DNA of 64,000 nucleotides from Neisseria subflava (GTDB taxonomy: Bacteria; Pseudomonadota; Gammaproteobacteria; Burkholderiales; Neisseriaceae), in NCBI RefSeq assembly GCF_024205745.1, contig NZ_CP073117.1, positions 1,612,001 to 1,676,000 of the forward strand, given 5' to 3'. Each line of letters opens with the position of its first letter. Position 1 is the stretch's first letter. The notes beneath the pieces were generated by a model, which had not been told where the DNA came from, did no database searches, and saw nothing but the letters and a program-made list of their open reading frames with translations. Shown piece by piece: positions 26,679-36,553 of the stretch. Both the position numbers and the translations under genes were made by a program.

Positions 26679-27464
26679 ATGAATCCGTTTTTAAATACCG
26701 CTTTCAAAGCCGCCCGTAAAGCAGGGCAAATGATGATTCGCGCCGCCGGCAATCTGGATGCCGTCAAAGTAGACAGCAAAGCATTCAACGACTTCGTTTC
26801 CGATGTTGACCGCAGCTCCGAAATGATTTTGGTGGAAGCGCTTAAAGAAGCCTATCCGCATCACAAAATCACTTGCGAAGAAGGCGGTTCCCACGGTAAA
26901 GCCACCGCCGAGTACGAATGGATTATCGATCCGCTCGACGGCACAACCAACTTCCTCCACGGCCATCCACAATACGCTATCTCTATGGCACTCCTGCACA
27001 AAGGCGTGTTGCAAGAAGCTTTGGTGTACGCACCTGAGCGCAACGATGTGTACATGGCATCCCGCGGAAAAGGCGCGTTGCTCAACGACCGCCGCATCCG
27101 CGTTTCCAACCGCATCGAATTGAATCGCTGCCTGATTGGTACCGGCTTCCCTGTTGTCGATCAAAGCATGATGGACAAGTATCTGGCAATTTTGAAAGAT
27201 TTCTTGTCAAAAACCGCCGGCGGCCGTCGTGAAGGCGCGGCTTCTTTGGATTTGTGTGCCGTTGCGGCCGGCCGTTTGGACGGGTTCTTTGAGTTCAACC
27301 TTAAACCTTGGGATATTGCCGCCGGTGCATTGATTGTCCAAGAAGCAGGCGGCATCGTTACCGATATGTCCGGTAATGAGGGCTGGTTGGAAAGCGGCGA
27401 CATCGTTGCGGCCAATCCTAAAGTATTGGCGCAAATGCTGAAAATTATTGCTGATCACCAATAA
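26679..27464 (+). CDS. suhB: Inositol-1-monophosphatase SuhB
   Basis: SuhB is a Mg-dependent phosphatase acting on inositol monophosphate; in other bacteria the protein also binds the rRNA antitermination complex. Metal-site motifs are WIIDPLDGTTNF near 86 and KPWDIAAGALIVQEAGG near 209. At 261 residues it has the family length. It is a single gene with an AGAAAG ribosome site, followed by an uptake-word hairpin. Confidence 0.93.
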   Translation: MNPFLNTAFKAARKAGQMMIRAAGNLDAVKVDSKAFNDFVSDVDRSSEMILVEALKEAYPHHKITCEEGGSHGKATAEYEWIIDPLDGTTNFLHGHPQYAISMALLHKGVLQEALVYAPERNDVYMASRGKGALLNDRRIRVSNRIELNRCLIGTGFPVVDQSMMDKYLAILKDFLSKTAGGRREGAASLDLCAVAAGRLDGFFEFNLKPWDIAAGALIVQEAGGIVTDMSGNEGWLESGDIVAANPKVLAQMLKIIADHQ

Positions 27465-27521
27465 GCGTTTGTAGGGAACGGGCTGTATTTATCGTGGCAG
27501 GCCATGTTCCCAATAATCGGT

Positions 27522-27566
27522 AAAAGGCCGTCTGAAACCTGGAATCGGGTTTCAGACGGCCTTTTA
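27522..27566. terminator. Uptake-word hairpin after suhB
   Basis: Inverted uptake words with AAAA and TTTT flanks give a long stem about 60 bases after suhB. Confidence 0.8.
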
Positions 27567-27727
27567 TTTTGTTGTTAACGGATTCGGATAAAGGCTGAAA
27601 ATACGGTTTTAAAGGAAGCGTTTTTTAATTTTGTCTGTATTTTCTATTGCTTCGCAGTTATGATGTAGACACGTTTGGCTGAAATAGTGCCGCATGCAAT
27701 CATAAAAATAGAAAGCAGAGGAGAATA

Positions 27728-28531
27728 ATGAAACGAGATTTTGAAGCAGTAAAACGCATTGTCATTAAGATTGGAACCAGTTCTTTGGTGTTGCCAAACG
27801 GCAAAATCAATTTGACAAAAATCGACCAACTGGCCTTTGTCATTTCCAGTTTGGTCAGTAAGGGCAAAGAAATTGTGCTGGTGTCTTCCGGCGCGATGGG
27901 TTTTGGGCTGAATGTCCTCAACATGGAAAAACGTCCGGTGGAAATGGCGCAGCAGCAGGCTGTTTCCAGCGTCGGCCAAGTGGCCATGATGAGCCTTTAT
28001 TCGCAGATTTTTTCCCATTATCGAATGACGGTATCGCAAATCCTGCTGACGCGTGATGTGGTCGAATATCCGGAAAGTTTGGCAAACGTTACCAATGCTT
28101 TTGAATCCCTGCTTTCCATCGGCGTCATTCCTATTGTCAATGAGAACGACGCGGTCAGTGTGGACGAGATGGACCATGCGACCAAGTTTGGCGATAACGA
28201 CCGTTTGTCGGCAGTTGTGGCGAAAATCGTTAAAGCTGATTTGCTGATTATGTTGTCCGATATTGACGGTTTGTTTGATAAAAATCCGACCGTTCATGCC
28301 GATGCCAAGCTGCGCAGCCATGTGGCCGATATTACCGAAGAAATTATTGCTTCTGCTGGCGGATCGGGCAGTAAGTTTGGTACGGGCGGCATGCTCAGTA
28401 AGATTAAGAGTGCGCAGATGATGTTTGAACATCATGGCCAGATGGTGTTGATGAACAGCGCCAATCCGCGCGATATCCTTCAGGTTTTAGATGGCGCGCC
28501 TATCGGAACGTGGTTTGCACAAGAGAAATAG
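27728..28531 (+). CDS. proB: Glutamate 5-kinase
   Basis: ProB phosphorylates glutamate, the first step of proline synthesis. The amino-acid-kinase fold shows [11 protein letters not shown] near 11, SSGAMGFGL near 55 and NENDAVS near 139. The 267-residue product ends after the kinase domain and lacks the C-terminal PUA domain present in many ProB proteins. This is a known short form. The ribosome site is AGAGGAG. proA follows after nine bases. Confidence 0.93.
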   Translation: MKRDFEAVKRIVIKIGTSSLVLPNGKINLTKIDQLAFVISSLVSKGKEIVLVSSGAMGFGLNVLNMEKRPVEMAQQQAVSSVGQVAMMSLYSQIFSHYRMTVSQILLTRDVVEYPESLANVTNAFESLLSIGVIPIVNENDAVSVDEMDHATKFGDNDRLSAVVAKIVKADLLIMLSDIDGLFDKNPTVHADAKLRSHVADITEEIIASAGGSGSKFGTGGMLSKIKSAQMMFEHHGQMVLMNSANPRDILQVLDGAPIGTWFAQEK

Positions 28532-28540
28532 GGAGGTTTG

Positions 28541-29791
28541 ATGAACTATATCGAACAGTTGGGCAAGAATGCTCAAAAAGCCAGTAAAACGTTAATCAGC
28601 TTGGGAAGCGTGGAAAAAAACAATCTGCTGCGTCAGGTTGCGGCGGCTTTGGTTGAACAGGCTGAAATGATTTTGGCGGAAAATGCCCGCGATTTGGCCG
28701 CTGCAAAAGAAAACGGCATTTCGGACATTATGCTCGACAGGCTGCGCTTGAATCACGAACGCATCAAAGGCATTGCGGAAGGCGTTGGGCAGGTTGCCGA
28801 TTTGCAGGACCCGATTGGGCAGGTTGTCCGCGGCTATACCAATTTGGACGGTTTGAAGATTGTTCAAAAACGCGTGCCTTTGGGCGTGGTCGCCATGATT
28901 TTTGAAAGCCGCCCCAATGTTTCGGTCGATGCGTTTTCTCTGGCCTTTAAAACCGGAAATGCCATTATTTTGCGCGGCGGTCGAGATGCCATCCATTCCA
29001 ATACCGCATTGATTGCCGTCATCAGGCAGACTTTGGTAAAAGCGGGAATGGATGCCGATGTGGTGCAGCTGGTCGAAGATACCAGTCATGCCGCCGCCGA
29101 GGAATTGATGCAGGCAGTCGATTATATTGATGTACTGATTCCGCGCGGCGGCGCGCGCTTGATTCAGACGGTGAAAGAGAAATCGAAAGTTCCCGTCATT
29201 GAAACCGGAGTCGGCAATTGCCATATTTATGTCGATGACAGCGCCGATTTGGAGATGGCAGTCGATATCGTCGTGAACGCGAAAACGCAGCGTCCGAGCG
29301 TGTGTAATGCCGCGGAGTCTTTGGTTGTTCATGAAAAGATAGCGGAAGTGTTTTTGCCCAAACTGGAAGAAGCCGTTGCCAAAGTGCATCCGGTCGAATT
29401 TAGAGCCGATCAGGAAGCATTGCGTATGTTTCAAAATGCTGTTTTGGCGACCGAGGAAGATTACAGTACCGAGTTTCTTGACTATATTATGTCGGTCAAA
29501 ATAGTGAAATCAGTGGAAGAAGCCGTCGATTGGATTAACGGCCATACGACGCATCACTCGGAAGCGATTGTGACCCAAAGCATTGCCCATGCCGAGTTTT
29601 TCCAAGAAAGCATTGATGCGGCGGCGGTTTATGTCAATGCATCCACTCGGTTCACCGACGGCTTTGTTTTCGGATTGGGCGCGGAAATCGGGATTTCCAC
29701 CCAAAAAATGCACGCCCGCGGCCCGATGGGTTTGGAAGCGCTGACTTCGACCAAGTTCTACATCAACGGCAACGGTCAGATCCGACGTTGA
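28541..29791 (+). CDS. proA: Gamma-glutamyl phosphate reductase
   Basis: ProA reduces gamma-glutamyl phosphate to glutamate semialdehyde in proline synthesis. It is an aldehyde-dehydrogenase-fold enzyme: [13 protein letters not shown] near 118, the GVGNCH block with the catalytic cysteine near 226, and THHSEAIVT near 334. ATG 28541 sits close behind GGGAGG; a TTG one codon earlier is possible. 416 residues is normal. It forms a proBA operon. Confidence 0.95.
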   Translation: MNYIEQLGKNAQKASKTLISLGSVEKNNLLRQVAAALVEQAEMILAENARDLAAAKENGISDIMLDRLRLNHERIKGIAEGVGQVADLQDPIGQVVRGYTNLDGLKIVQKRVPLGVVAMIFESRPNVSVDAFSLAFKTGNAIILRGGRDAIHSNTALIAVIRQTLVKAGMDADVVQLVEDTSHAAAEELMQAVDYIDVLIPRGGARLIQTVKEKSKVPVIETGVGNCHIYVDDSADLEMAVDIVVNAKTQRPSVCNAAESLVVHEKIAEVFLPKLEEAVAKVHPVEFRADQEALRMFQNAVLATEEDYSTEFLDYIMSVKIVKSVEEAVDWINGHTTHHSEAIVTQSIAHAEFFQESIDAAAVYVNASTRFTDGFVFGLGAEIGISTQKMHARGPMGLEALTSTKFYINGNGQIRR

Positions 29792-29879
29792 TAAACGCCC
29801 CTCAACTTCATCAATTTGCGTATAATGGCGGGAAATTTGATTTTTCCCGAACAACCGATTTAGTAAAAAGGAACACACA

Positions 29880-30191
29880 ATGTCCTCTATCCACGATCAA
29901 ATCAAAGAAGTCGTAACCACCCACCGCGTCGTATTGTTCATGAAAGGCACGAAGCAGTTCCCACAATGCGGCTTCTCTTCCCGTGCCGTACAAATCCTGA
30001 ATGCGGCAGGTTGCACCGACTATGTGACTGTCAACGTATTGGAAAACGATGCCGTACGCCAAGGCATTAAAGAATACAGCGATTGGCCGACCATTCCTCA
30101 ACTGTACGTCAACGGCGAATTTGTCGGCGGTTCTGACATTTTGATGGAAATGTACGAAGCCGGCGAATTGCAAGAATTGCTGAAAGCTTAA
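29880..30191 (+). CDS. grxD: Monothiol glutaredoxin (Grx4 type)
   Basis: This CGFS-type glutaredoxin (103 residues) carries Fe-S clusters for delivery to target proteins. [19 protein letters not shown] near 22-40 has the single-cysteine CGFS motif, and [19 protein letters not shown] is the glutathione-binding region. A TATAAT is at 29821-29826 and AAAAGGA precedes the start. Confidence 0.94.
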   Translation: MSSIHDQIKEVVTTHRVVLFMKGTKQFPQCGFSSRAVQILNAAGCTDYVTVNVLENDAVRQGIKEYSDWPTIPQLYVNGEFVGGSDILMEMYEAGELQELLKA

Positions 30192-30226
30192 TTATCCACA
30201 ATATTCCGTAATGTAAAATTGTTGAC

Positions 30227-30262
30227 AAAGGCCGTCTGAAACCCTGATTCAGACGGCCTTTC
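30227..30262. terminator. Uptake-word hairpin after grxD
   Basis: An inverted uptake-word pair with AAA and TT flanks lies 35 bases after the grxD stop. Confidence 0.8.
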
Positions 30263-30300
30263 GTACAAAACATACCCTTTCCGCCCTTCGTGAAAAAAAG

Positions 30301-30306
30301 TATAAT
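30301..30306 (+). promoter_or_regulatory. -10 element for upp
   Basis: A perfect TATAAT lies 33 bases before the upp start, right after the grxD terminator. A -35 is not clear. Confidence 0.5.
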
Positions 30307-30339
30307 TCAGTCCGTCAACGAAACTCGGAAATACAGAAA

Positions 30340-30966
30340 ATGAACGTTACCGTCATCAATCATCCCCTCGTCCGCCACAAACTGACTTTGATGCGCGAGG
30401 CAGAATGCAGCACCTATAAATTCCGCACGCTCACTACCGAGCTGGCACGCCTGATGGCATACGAAGCCAGCCGCGACTTTGAAACCGAAAAATACATCAT
30501 CGACGGTTGGTGTGGCTCCATCGAAGGCGACCGTATCAAAGGCAAAACCTTGACCGTTGTCCCTATTTTGCGTGCCGGTTTGGGTATGCTCGACGGCGTA
30601 CTCGACCTGATTCCTACCGCTAAAATCAGCGTTGTCGGCTTGCAGCGCGATGAAGAAACGCTGAAACCGGTTTCTTACTTTGAAAAATTCGTTGACAGCA
30701 TGGCCGAGCGTCCCGCCCTGATTATCGACCCGATGTTGGCGACCGGCGGCTCTATGGTTGCGACCATCGACTTGCTGAAAGCCAAAGGTTGCAGCAATAT
30801 CAAAGCATTGGTATTGGTTGCCGCTCCGGAAGGCGTGAAAGCCGTTAATGACGCGCATCCTGATGTAACCATCTACACTGCCGCGCTCGACAGCCACTTG
30901 AACGAACACGGCTACATCATCCCAGGCTTGGGCGATGCCGGCGATAAGATTTTCGGTACACGTTAA
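30340..30966 (+). CDS. upp: Uracil phosphoribosyltransferase
   Basis: Upp salvages uracil by joining it to PRPP to give UMP. The PRPP loop ([10 protein letters not shown] near 129) and the C-terminal uracil-binding [13 protein letters not shown] are visible. 208 residues is the standard length. It is a single gene between uptake-word hairpins. Confidence 0.95.
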   Translation: MNVTVINHPLVRHKLTLMREAECSTYKFRTLTTELARLMAYEASRDFETEKYIIDGWCGSIEGDRIKGKTLTVVPILRAGLGMLDGVLDLIPTAKISVVGLQRDEETLKPVSYFEKFVDSMAERPALIIDPMLATGGSMVATIDLLKAKGCSNIKALVLVAAPEGVKAVNDAHPDVTIYTAALDSHLNEHGYIIPGLGDAGDKIFGTR

Positions 30967-30978
30967 TTGAAATGTTTA

Positions 30979-31021
30979 AGGCCGTCTGAAAAGTGTCAAA
31001 CATCAACTTTCAGACGGCCTT
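30979..31021. terminator. Uptake-word hairpin after upp
   Basis: Inverted uptake words with an 18-base loop lie just after the upp stop. Confidence 0.75.
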
Positions 31022-31063
31022 GTTATATGGTTTGCTTTAAAACCCACATCAGAAAGGACAATC

Positions 31064-31381
31064 ATGAGCTTCCAAGATAATCTGGCCGCCATGCCTGCCA
31101 TCGACCATTTGATCGGCTTGGATATTCTCGATAAAGAGGGCAATGTGGTTCATCACATTCCCAATGCGCCCGGCAAACAAGGCTCGCTCAAGCTTTACCA
31201 TGCTTTGGCGCAAGAGTTTGACGGCAAGCTGGATGCAGCGGCGGCAGAACGCGGCTTGGCATGGTTTGCTGAACATGTTGCCGATGCCGAAGCCAATCCG
31301 GGCAAACATCCGAATATTGATTTATTGTTTAAAGTGAAGGCTGACAATATCAGCCTGACTTTGAAACCATTGGCTGCTTAA
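31064..31381 (+). CDS. Small conserved protein (DUF2322-like)
   Basis: A 105-residue acidic soluble protein with no signal or membrane segment. The sequence (ending NIDLLFKVKADNISLTLKPL) looks like the DUF2322 family, whose function is unknown. The assignment is by recollection of the family pattern and is moderate. It has a good AGAAAGGA ribosome site and is a single-gene unit between hairpins. Confidence 0.65.
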   Translation: MSFQDNLAAMPAIDHLIGLDILDKEGNVVHHIPNAPGKQGSLKLYHALAQEFDGKLDAAAAERGLAWFAEHVADAEANPGKHPNIDLLFKVKADNISLTLKPLAA

Positions 31382-31390
31382 CCGATACAA

Positions 31391-31428
31391 AAAAGGCCGT
31401 CTGAAAACAATTTTCAGACGGCCTTTTT
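31391..31428. terminator. Uptake-word hairpin between DUF2322-like gene and trxA
   Basis: Inverted uptake words with A-rich and T5 flanks lie between convergent genes. Confidence 0.85.
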
Positions 31429-31442
31429 ATATGCTTAAAGCC

Positions 31443-31775
31443 TTAAGCGATAGAGGCTTCAACGAATGCAGTCAGTTGACCTTTAGCCAATGCGCCGACT
31501 TTAGTTGCAACGTTTTCGCCGTTTTTGAACACCATCAGGGTAGGGATGCCGCGAACGCCGAATTTGGCAGGAGTAGCTTCATTGTCGTCGATGTTGATTT
31601 TAACGACTTTCAGACGTCCTTGGAATTCGGAGGCGATGTCGTCCAAGATTGGGGCAATCATTTTGCAAGGGCCGCACCATGGTGCCCAGAAGTCCAGCAA
31701 TACAGGTACGTCGGATTTCAAAACGTCTTGTTCGAAGCTGGCATCGCTGGCGTGGATAATCAATTCGCTGCTCAT
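31443..31775 (-). CDS. trxA: Thioredoxin
   Basis: Thioredoxin reduces cytoplasmic disulfides, recycled by thioredoxin reductase. The active site WCGPC is near 32-36 and the cis-proline segment [12 protein letters not shown] near 73. ATG 31775 gives 110 residues, the usual size; an upstream in-frame extension of 23 residues lacks a ribosome site. It is a single gene. Confidence 0.95.
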   Translation of the reverse strand: MSSELIIHASDASFEQDVLKSDVPVLLDFWAPWCGPCKMIAPILDDIASEFQGRLKVVKINIDDNEATPAKFGVRGIPTLMVFKNGENVATKVGALAKGQLTAFVEASIA

Positions 31776-31900
31776 GTTATTTCCTTTTGAATCGGGATTA
31801 ATAAAGATGTTGTTCAGAATAGTGGCAGACAGGGAAAATTTCAAGTGCCGCCACTAGGTAATAGTTTTTTTGAAATGCGTCTATCGTAATCCTTAAAGAT

Positions 31901-33466
31901 TCAGACGGCCTCTTGAACCATGTGGCCGGAGTGTGCAATCAAATGGCGCGTATAGTCGCTGCTTGGATTGGCAAACACGTTTTCGCATTCGCCTTCTTCA
32001 ACGACTTTGCCGTCTTTCAACACCATCACGCGGTGGGAAATGGCGCGGATCACGGCGAGGTCGTGGCTGATGATGATGAAGGCGAGGCCGTATTCTTTTT
32101 GCAGGTTGCTGAGCAATTCAAGGATTTGTTGTTGCCATTGGACATCAAGTGCGCTGGTTGGTTCGTCCAATACGAGGATTTTCGGGCGGACAATGATGGC
32201 GCGGGCGATGGCGAGGCGTTGGCGCTGGCCGCCGGAGAATGCGTGCGGATAGCGTTCGAGGGCGTCTTCGGGCAGTCCGACTTGTTTGAGGACTTCTTCG
32301 ACACGGCGGCGCATTTCTTCGCGCGGCATACTTGGCTCGTGAACGCGCAAGGCTTCGGAAACGGTATCAAAGACGTTCATGCGCGGATTGAATGCGCCGA
32401 ATGGGTCTTGGAACACCATTTGGATTTCGCGTCTCAATTCGCGTTTCCATGGCTCGCCGTTGACAATCAGACTGCCTTCGGAATCGATAAGGTGCATAAC
32501 GGCTTTCGCCAGCGTGGTTTTGCCGCAACCACTTTCGCCGATGATACCTAAGGTTTCGCCGGATTTGAGGTCGAAAGAAATGGGGTTGAGAATAGTTTTG
32601 TCGCGTTTTTTAAACCAGCCGTCCGATTCTTTGACGGAGAAGGCGATTTGTTCGGCCTTAAGGACGGTGGCAGGGTTTTCAAGCAAGGGGGCGACGCGTC
32701 GCGTTGTGCCGGCATTGAGCAGCATTTTGGTGTATTCGTGCTGCGGATTGGCGAAGACTTCGGTTGCTTTGCCGGTTTCGAGGATACGGCCGTTACGCAT
32801 AACGGCGACATCGTCGGCAAAACGGCGCACAAGGTTTAAGTCATGCGTAATGTAGAGCATGGTCATGCCGTGTTCTTCCTGCAGGCGTGAGAGCAGGTCG
32901 AGGATTTGGGCTTGAACGGCAACGTCCAAAGCAGTGGTCGGTTCATCGGCAATCAAGAGCTTGGGCTGGGCTGATACGGCCATGGCAATCATGGCGCGTT
33001 GGCGTTGGCCGCCGGAAAGTTGGAAAGGGTAGGCCTGGGCTTTTTGCTCGGGCTGGTGGATGCCGGTTTCGTCCAGGAGTTCGATAGCGCGCGCCCATGC
33101 CTGTTTTTTATCCAAACCCAAATGTAGGGACAGGACTTCGGCGATTTGTTCGCCGACACGCATGACGGGGTTGAGGGCGGTCATGGGTTCTTGAAACACC
33201 ATGCCGATTTCGCGGCCGCGCAGTTTTTGCAGGGCGCGTTCGGGTTGGGTCAGCAGCTCGGTTCCGCAATATTTCAGACTGCCTTCAAAGGTAACCATCG
33301 GATTCAGGCGCATAATGCCTTGCGATAATACGGTTTTGCCGCTGCCACTCTCGCCGACCAATGCCAGTTTGCGGCCGGGTTGCAAGGTCAGGTTGATATC
33401 GTGCAGGACTTGCTTGCTCGGAAAGGAGCCGTTTAGGTTTTCGATTTCGAGTATAGGTGTCGTCAT
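31901..33466 (-). CDS. yejF: Oligopeptide ABC transporter ATPase, two domains in one chain (YejF type)
   Basis: Two complete ABC ATPase domains are fused in 521 residues. The first has GESGSGKTV near 36 and [14 protein letters not shown] near 150. The second has GESGCGKTT near 313 and [14 protein letters not shown] near 421. This arrangement is typical of YejF, which drives import of peptides such as microcin C. The matching permeases yejB and yejE lie 14 kb away on the opposite strand, and no periplasmic YejA is in the window. ATG 33466 is preferred because the longer in-frame ORF reads through an uptake word. Confidence 0.88.
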   Translation of the reverse strand: MTTPILEIENLNGSFPSKQVLHDINLTLQPGRKLALVGESGSGKTVLSQGIMRLNPMVTFEGSLKYCGTELLTQPERALQKLRGREIGMVFQEPMTALNPVMRVGEQIAEVLSLHLGLDKKQAWARAIELLDETGIHQPEQKAQAYPFQLSGGQRQRAMIAMAVSAQPKLLIADEPTTALDVAVQAQILDLLSRLQEEHGMTMLYITHDLNLVRRFADDVAVMRNGRILETGKATEVFANPQHEYTKMLLNAGTTRRVAPLLENPATVLKAEQIAFSVKESDGWFKKRDKTILNPISFDLKSGETLGIIGESGCGKTTLAKAVMHLIDSEGSLIVNGEPWKRELRREIQMVFQDPFGAFNPRMNVFDTVSEALRVHEPSMPREEMRRRVEEVLKQVGLPEDALERYPHAFSGGQRQRLAIARAIIVRPKILVLDEPTSALDVQWQQQILELLSNLQKEYGLAFIIISHDLAVIRAISHRVMVLKDGKVVEEGECENVFANPSSDYTRHLIAHSGHMVQEAV

Positions 33467-33547
33467 GGTCGTGGCCGTCTGAAAAGTTTGTTGATGACAG
33501 GTTTCCAGACGGCCTGCATGAATCAAGGGGCCGTCTGAAACAGCGGT

Positions 33548-35101
33548 TTAGTCTTGAAACTGTTCTTTGAGTTTGCGTTTTAACACTTTGCCGGTGGCAT
33601 TGCGCGGCAGCTCATCTTGGAAGATGACCTGTTTAGGGATTTTAAAGTTTGCCAACAGGCCGCGCAGGTGGCTGCGGACTTCGGCTTCTTCCAGTTTCAT
33701 GCCTTCTTTGAGTTGGATAAAGGCAATGATTTCTTCATCGGCGTATTGGTCTTTCACGCCGATTACGGCGGCAGCTTCCACGGCTTCGAGTTTGTAGATG
33801 GCTTCTTCGATTTCGCGCGGATAGACGTTTTGGCCTTTGGAGATAATCAGGTCTTTTTTGCGGTCGACGATGAAGATAAAGCCGTCTTCGTCTATGGTGA
33901 CGAAGTCGCCGGTTTTCAGCCAACCGTTGACAATGGTTTCATCTGTGGCGTCAGGCATATTGAGGTAGCCCTGCATCACCGAGCCGCCTTTGATGATGAG
34001 TTCGCCCACTTCACCGCGCGGCACTTCGATCAATTCGTCATCGACGGCTTTCACGGTCAAGCCGGGCAGGGCGACGCCGACGCTGGCGGTTTTTTGGCGT
34101 TCGGGCGTATTGACGGCAACAACGGGCGAGCATTCGCTCAAGCCGTAGCCTTCCAGCAATTTGGCACGCGGGAATTTGGCTTTAAAGTCGTCAATGGTTT
34201 GTTCGGCCAGAGGCGCACCACCGCTGATAAATAGGCGGACGCGGTTGAACCATCTGAAATACCAAGGGATTTTGGCTTTGCTCATGGCAGTGTAAATAGC
34301 CGGTACGCCGAGGAAAATGGTAGCGCGTTTGAGTAAAACCTGTTTCAACACGTTGGAGAACGGGAAGACGGATTTGACCAAAATAATCGAGCAGGCTTGA
34401 TATATCGGCAGCAAAACCATGGCAGTCAGCGTAAAGCTGTGGAACATGGGCAAGAAGACGACGAAGCGGTCTTTTTGCGAAATTTGGAAAATTTGTTCGA
34501 TGCCCGAAAGGTTGGAAAATAGATTGCTATAACTGATTAATGCGCCTTTGGGGTGGCCGGTTGTACCAGAGGTGTAGATAATATGTGCCAAATCGTTGGC
34601 AGACGGCTGACGGCTCAGATTCGGCTTGCCGGGGAATGTACGCGCGGCATCGAAATAGCTGTCATCGCCACTGGCGGCTTTGGTTTCGCCAATCCAGATG
34701 ATTTTATTGACTTTGGTTTTGGCTTTGATGTTTTTGAGTTCTTTGGCCAACGGCGCGGAGGCGAACATAAAGCGTGCGCCGCAGTCATTAAGAATGTAGG
34801 AAAATTCTTCGCTTTTCAAAAAGACGTTGAGTGGGACGGCTACCGCGCCGATGGAAGTAATGGCGAAATAGGCGGCAATAAATTCGGGAGAGTTGGAAAC
34901 GACAAGGGCGACCCTGTCGCCATATTGTACGCCTTGGTGTTGCAGATAGGCAGCGACGGTTTCTACTTCGCGTTTGAGGGAGGAATAGCTGATTTTTTCT
35001 TTGTCGTTGAAAATGACTGTGCCTTTACCGTTTTTTTGGCAGGCTGCAGTCAGCATAGCGTAAAAATTAGGGTGGGTGTGCATTTCGGAGTTTGTGTCCA
35101 T
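33548..35101 (-). CDS. Long-chain acyl-CoA synthetase-like AMP-forming ligase
   Basis: This adenylate-forming enzyme activates a carboxylic acid, probably a fatty acid, through an acyl-AMP. The P-loop-like IIYTSGTTGHPKGAL near 173, GYGLSECSP near 322 and the C-terminal NATGKVLKRKL with the catalytic lysine near 509 are present. The 517-residue size fits FadD-like enzymes. The substrate is not readable from sequence. It lies 80 bases upstream of yejF on the same strand with an uptake word between. Confidence 0.87.
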   Translation of the reverse strand: MDTNSEMHTHPNFYAMLTAACQKNGKGTVIFNDKEKISYSSLKREVETVAAYLQHQGVQYGDRVALVVSNSPEFIAAYFAITSIGAVAVPLNVFLKSEEFSYILNDCGARFMFASAPLAKELKNIKAKTKVNKIIWIGETKAASGDDSYFDAARTFPGKPNLSRQPSANDLAHIIYTSGTTGHPKGALISYSNLFSNLSGIEQIFQISQKDRFVVFLPMFHSFTLTAMVLLPIYQACSIILVKSVFPFSNVLKQVLLKRATIFLGVPAIYTAMSKAKIPWYFRWFNRVRLFISGGAPLAEQTIDDFKAKFPRAKLLEGYGLSECSPVVAVNTPERQKTASVGVALPGLTVKAVDDELIEVPRGEVGELIIKGGSVMQGYLNMPDATDETIVNGWLKTGDFVTIDEDGFIFIVDRKKDLIISKGQNVYPREIEEAIYKLEAVEAAAVIGVKDQYADEEIIAFIQLKEGMKLEEAEVRSHLRGLLANFKIPKQVIFQDELPRNATGKVLKRKLKEQFQD

Positions 35102-35181
35102 ATTGTGTCGATTGATGTACGGTTTTGATGAACCGTTTATTTCGAAGGGTAGGTTTTACATCCTATCAGTAAAATAAGCAA

Positions 35182-35213
35182 GAGGCCGTCTGAAAATACT
35201 TTCAGACGGCCTT
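35182..35213. other. Uptake-word hairpin upstream of the acyl-CoA synthetase gene
   Basis: A perfect inverted pair lies between two minus-strand genes. It could end transcription of the short ORF at 35256-35348 or of tatD. Confidence 0.7.
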
Positions 35214-35255
35214 GTACTTTGCTGGGCTTAGGAAAGCAATATTTTGAATTTAAAC

Positions 35256-35348
35256 TTATTTATTGTGTTGATGGGAATATTCCCATTCTTCAAAAGTCTG
35301 GCCGTTCGGAAGATAGCGCAAGCCTATTGCGTTTCTGTCTCGGGTCAT
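35256..35348 (-). CDS. Possible 30-residue ORF
   Basis: A minus-strand ATG ORF (MTRDRNAIGLRYLPNGQTFE, then ten more residues) ends 43 bases before an uptake-word hairpin. The frame stays open for about 13 codons upstream without another start codon. The peptide contains Trp and Tyr and looks protein-like, so it may be a real small gene or the tail of a decayed one. A 16-base palindrome (GGGAATATTCCC core, near 35273-35284) lies inside it. I do not recognise it. Confidence 0.3.
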   Translation of the reverse strand: MTRDRNAIGLRYLPNGQTFEEWEYSHQHNK

Positions 35349-35399
35349 TTCGAGTTTACCGCTGTGTTTGAGGCAGAGCCAATGTTAGAGGCTTTAGAC

Positions 35400-36185
35400 C
35401 TAGCCGTTGTTCAGACGGCCATCGGGTACTTTCTTAAACAGGCGATAGAAATTGTCGCTGGTGTTTTGTGCCAATGTTTCCAAGCTCTCGCCGCGCAGAT
35501 TGGCTAAGAACTCGGCTGTATAGCGGACGTAGGAAGGCTCGTTTTGTTTGCCGCGTTTGGGAACCGGCGCGAGGAAGGGTGCATCGGTTTCTACCAAGAT
35601 TCTATCGGCAGGGACGTATTTGGCGGCTTCCTGTATCAGCGGTGCGTTTTTAAACGTCACAATGCCGGAGAAGGAGATGTATAACCCTAAATCCAAAGCG
35701 GCTTTGGCAAAGGCAACGTCTTCAGAGAAGCAGTGAATCACGCCGGAGTTGGTGTGGCATTCTTTTAAAATCCGCAACGTGTCTTCGGCCGCATCGCGCG
35801 TGTGGACGATAACGGGCAGGCCGCTTTCGTTGGCGGCTTGGATATGGTCGGCAAAGCGTTGATGTTGCCATGACAAATCGCCTTTGCACCAGTAATAGTC
35901 CAAACCGGTTTCGCCGATACCGACGATTTTCGGATGTTTGGCCGCCTCTACCATTTCTGCAATGGTAAATTCTTCCGCTTCTTGGCTGTCGGGATGTATA
36001 CCGATGGTGCAGTAAATGTGGTCGTTTGCCTGAGCAATGTCGAAGACTTCGGCAAAACTTTGTTTGCTGACGCTGATGGCAAGCGCCTGTTTGACGCTTT
36101 GCGCTTCCATATTGGCAAAGACTTCGGGCAGGCGGTCTTTTAAGCCGTCAAAGTTGAGATGGCAATGTGAATCGATTAAATACAT
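35400..36185 (-). CDS. TatD-family metal-dependent hydrolase
   Basis: This TIM-barrel deoxyribonuclease-like hydrolase has the metal-binding IDSHCHLNF near 4, GIGETGLDYYW near 91, VIHTRDA near 123 and ILVETDAPFL near 196. The family acts on DNA ends or oxidised RNA/DNA. ATG 36185 (261 residues) is the family-consistent start. The following gene order holB-pilZ-tatD on the minus strand, with gaps of 4-10 bases, indicates one operon. Confidence 0.9.
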   Translation of the reverse strand: MYLIDSHCHLNFDGLKDRLPEVFANMEAQSVKQALAISVSKQSFAEVFDIAQANDHIYCTIGIHPDSQEAEEFTIAEMVEAAKHPKIVGIGETGLDYYWCKGDLSWQHQRFADHIQAANESGLPVIVHTRDAAEDTLRILKECHTNSGVIHCFSEDVAFAKAALDLGLYISFSGIVTFKNAPLIQEAAKYVPADRILVETDAPFLAPVPKRGKQNEPSYVRYTAEFLANLRGESLETLAQNTSDNFYRLFKKVPDGRLNNG

Positions 36186-36189
36186 GGTA

Positions 36190-36543
36190 TTACAGGGTAA
36201 AAGTAGTGCGGTCGCTGCGCAGGCGCGGGCCAAGCTCGGCTTCGATCAGGTTTTTGGCCTGCAGGCAGCTTTCGTGTTCGGAGAATGCAAGGCCTACGCC
36301 TTTGGGGCGGTGGGCTGAAGTGCGAGCCGGATTGATCCAAACGACTTTGGTGGGCAGGAAGCGTTTGGGGTAGTCGGCGATTTCTACGGCCAAGAGGATG
36401 TCTTCGCCTAGGGAGAGTACGTCATCGGTCGGTACGAACAGGCCGCCGTGTTCTAAAAACGGCATATAGCAGTTGTACAGTAGATTGGGGTCTTTGAGTT
36501 GCAAAGCCAACATCTTCGCCGGAATGTCTTTTTTATTCATCAT
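36190..36543 (-). CDS. pilZ: Type IV pilus assembly protein PilZ
   Basis: A 117-residue PilZ-domain protein needed for type IV pilus formation in Neisseria and Pseudomonas. FLEHGGLFVPTDD near 29 and WINPARTSAHRPKGVGLAF near 69 are typical. The RxxxR c-di-GMP motif is absent, as known for this non-binding PilZ type. It lies four bases before tatD and ten bases after holB, the conserved beta/gammaproteobacterial order. Confidence 0.92.
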   Translation of the reverse strand: MMNKKDIPAKMLALQLKDPNLLYNCYMPFLEHGGLFVPTDDVLSLGEDILLAVEIADYPKRFLPTKVVWINPARTSAHRPKGVGLAFSEHESCLQAKNLIEAELGPRLRSDRTTFTL

Positions 36544-36553
36544 TTATTACCTG

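Noticed and set aside
28592-29434. 280-codon minus-strand ORF
   Set aside because: Antisense to proA; the proA frame has all catalytic motifs.
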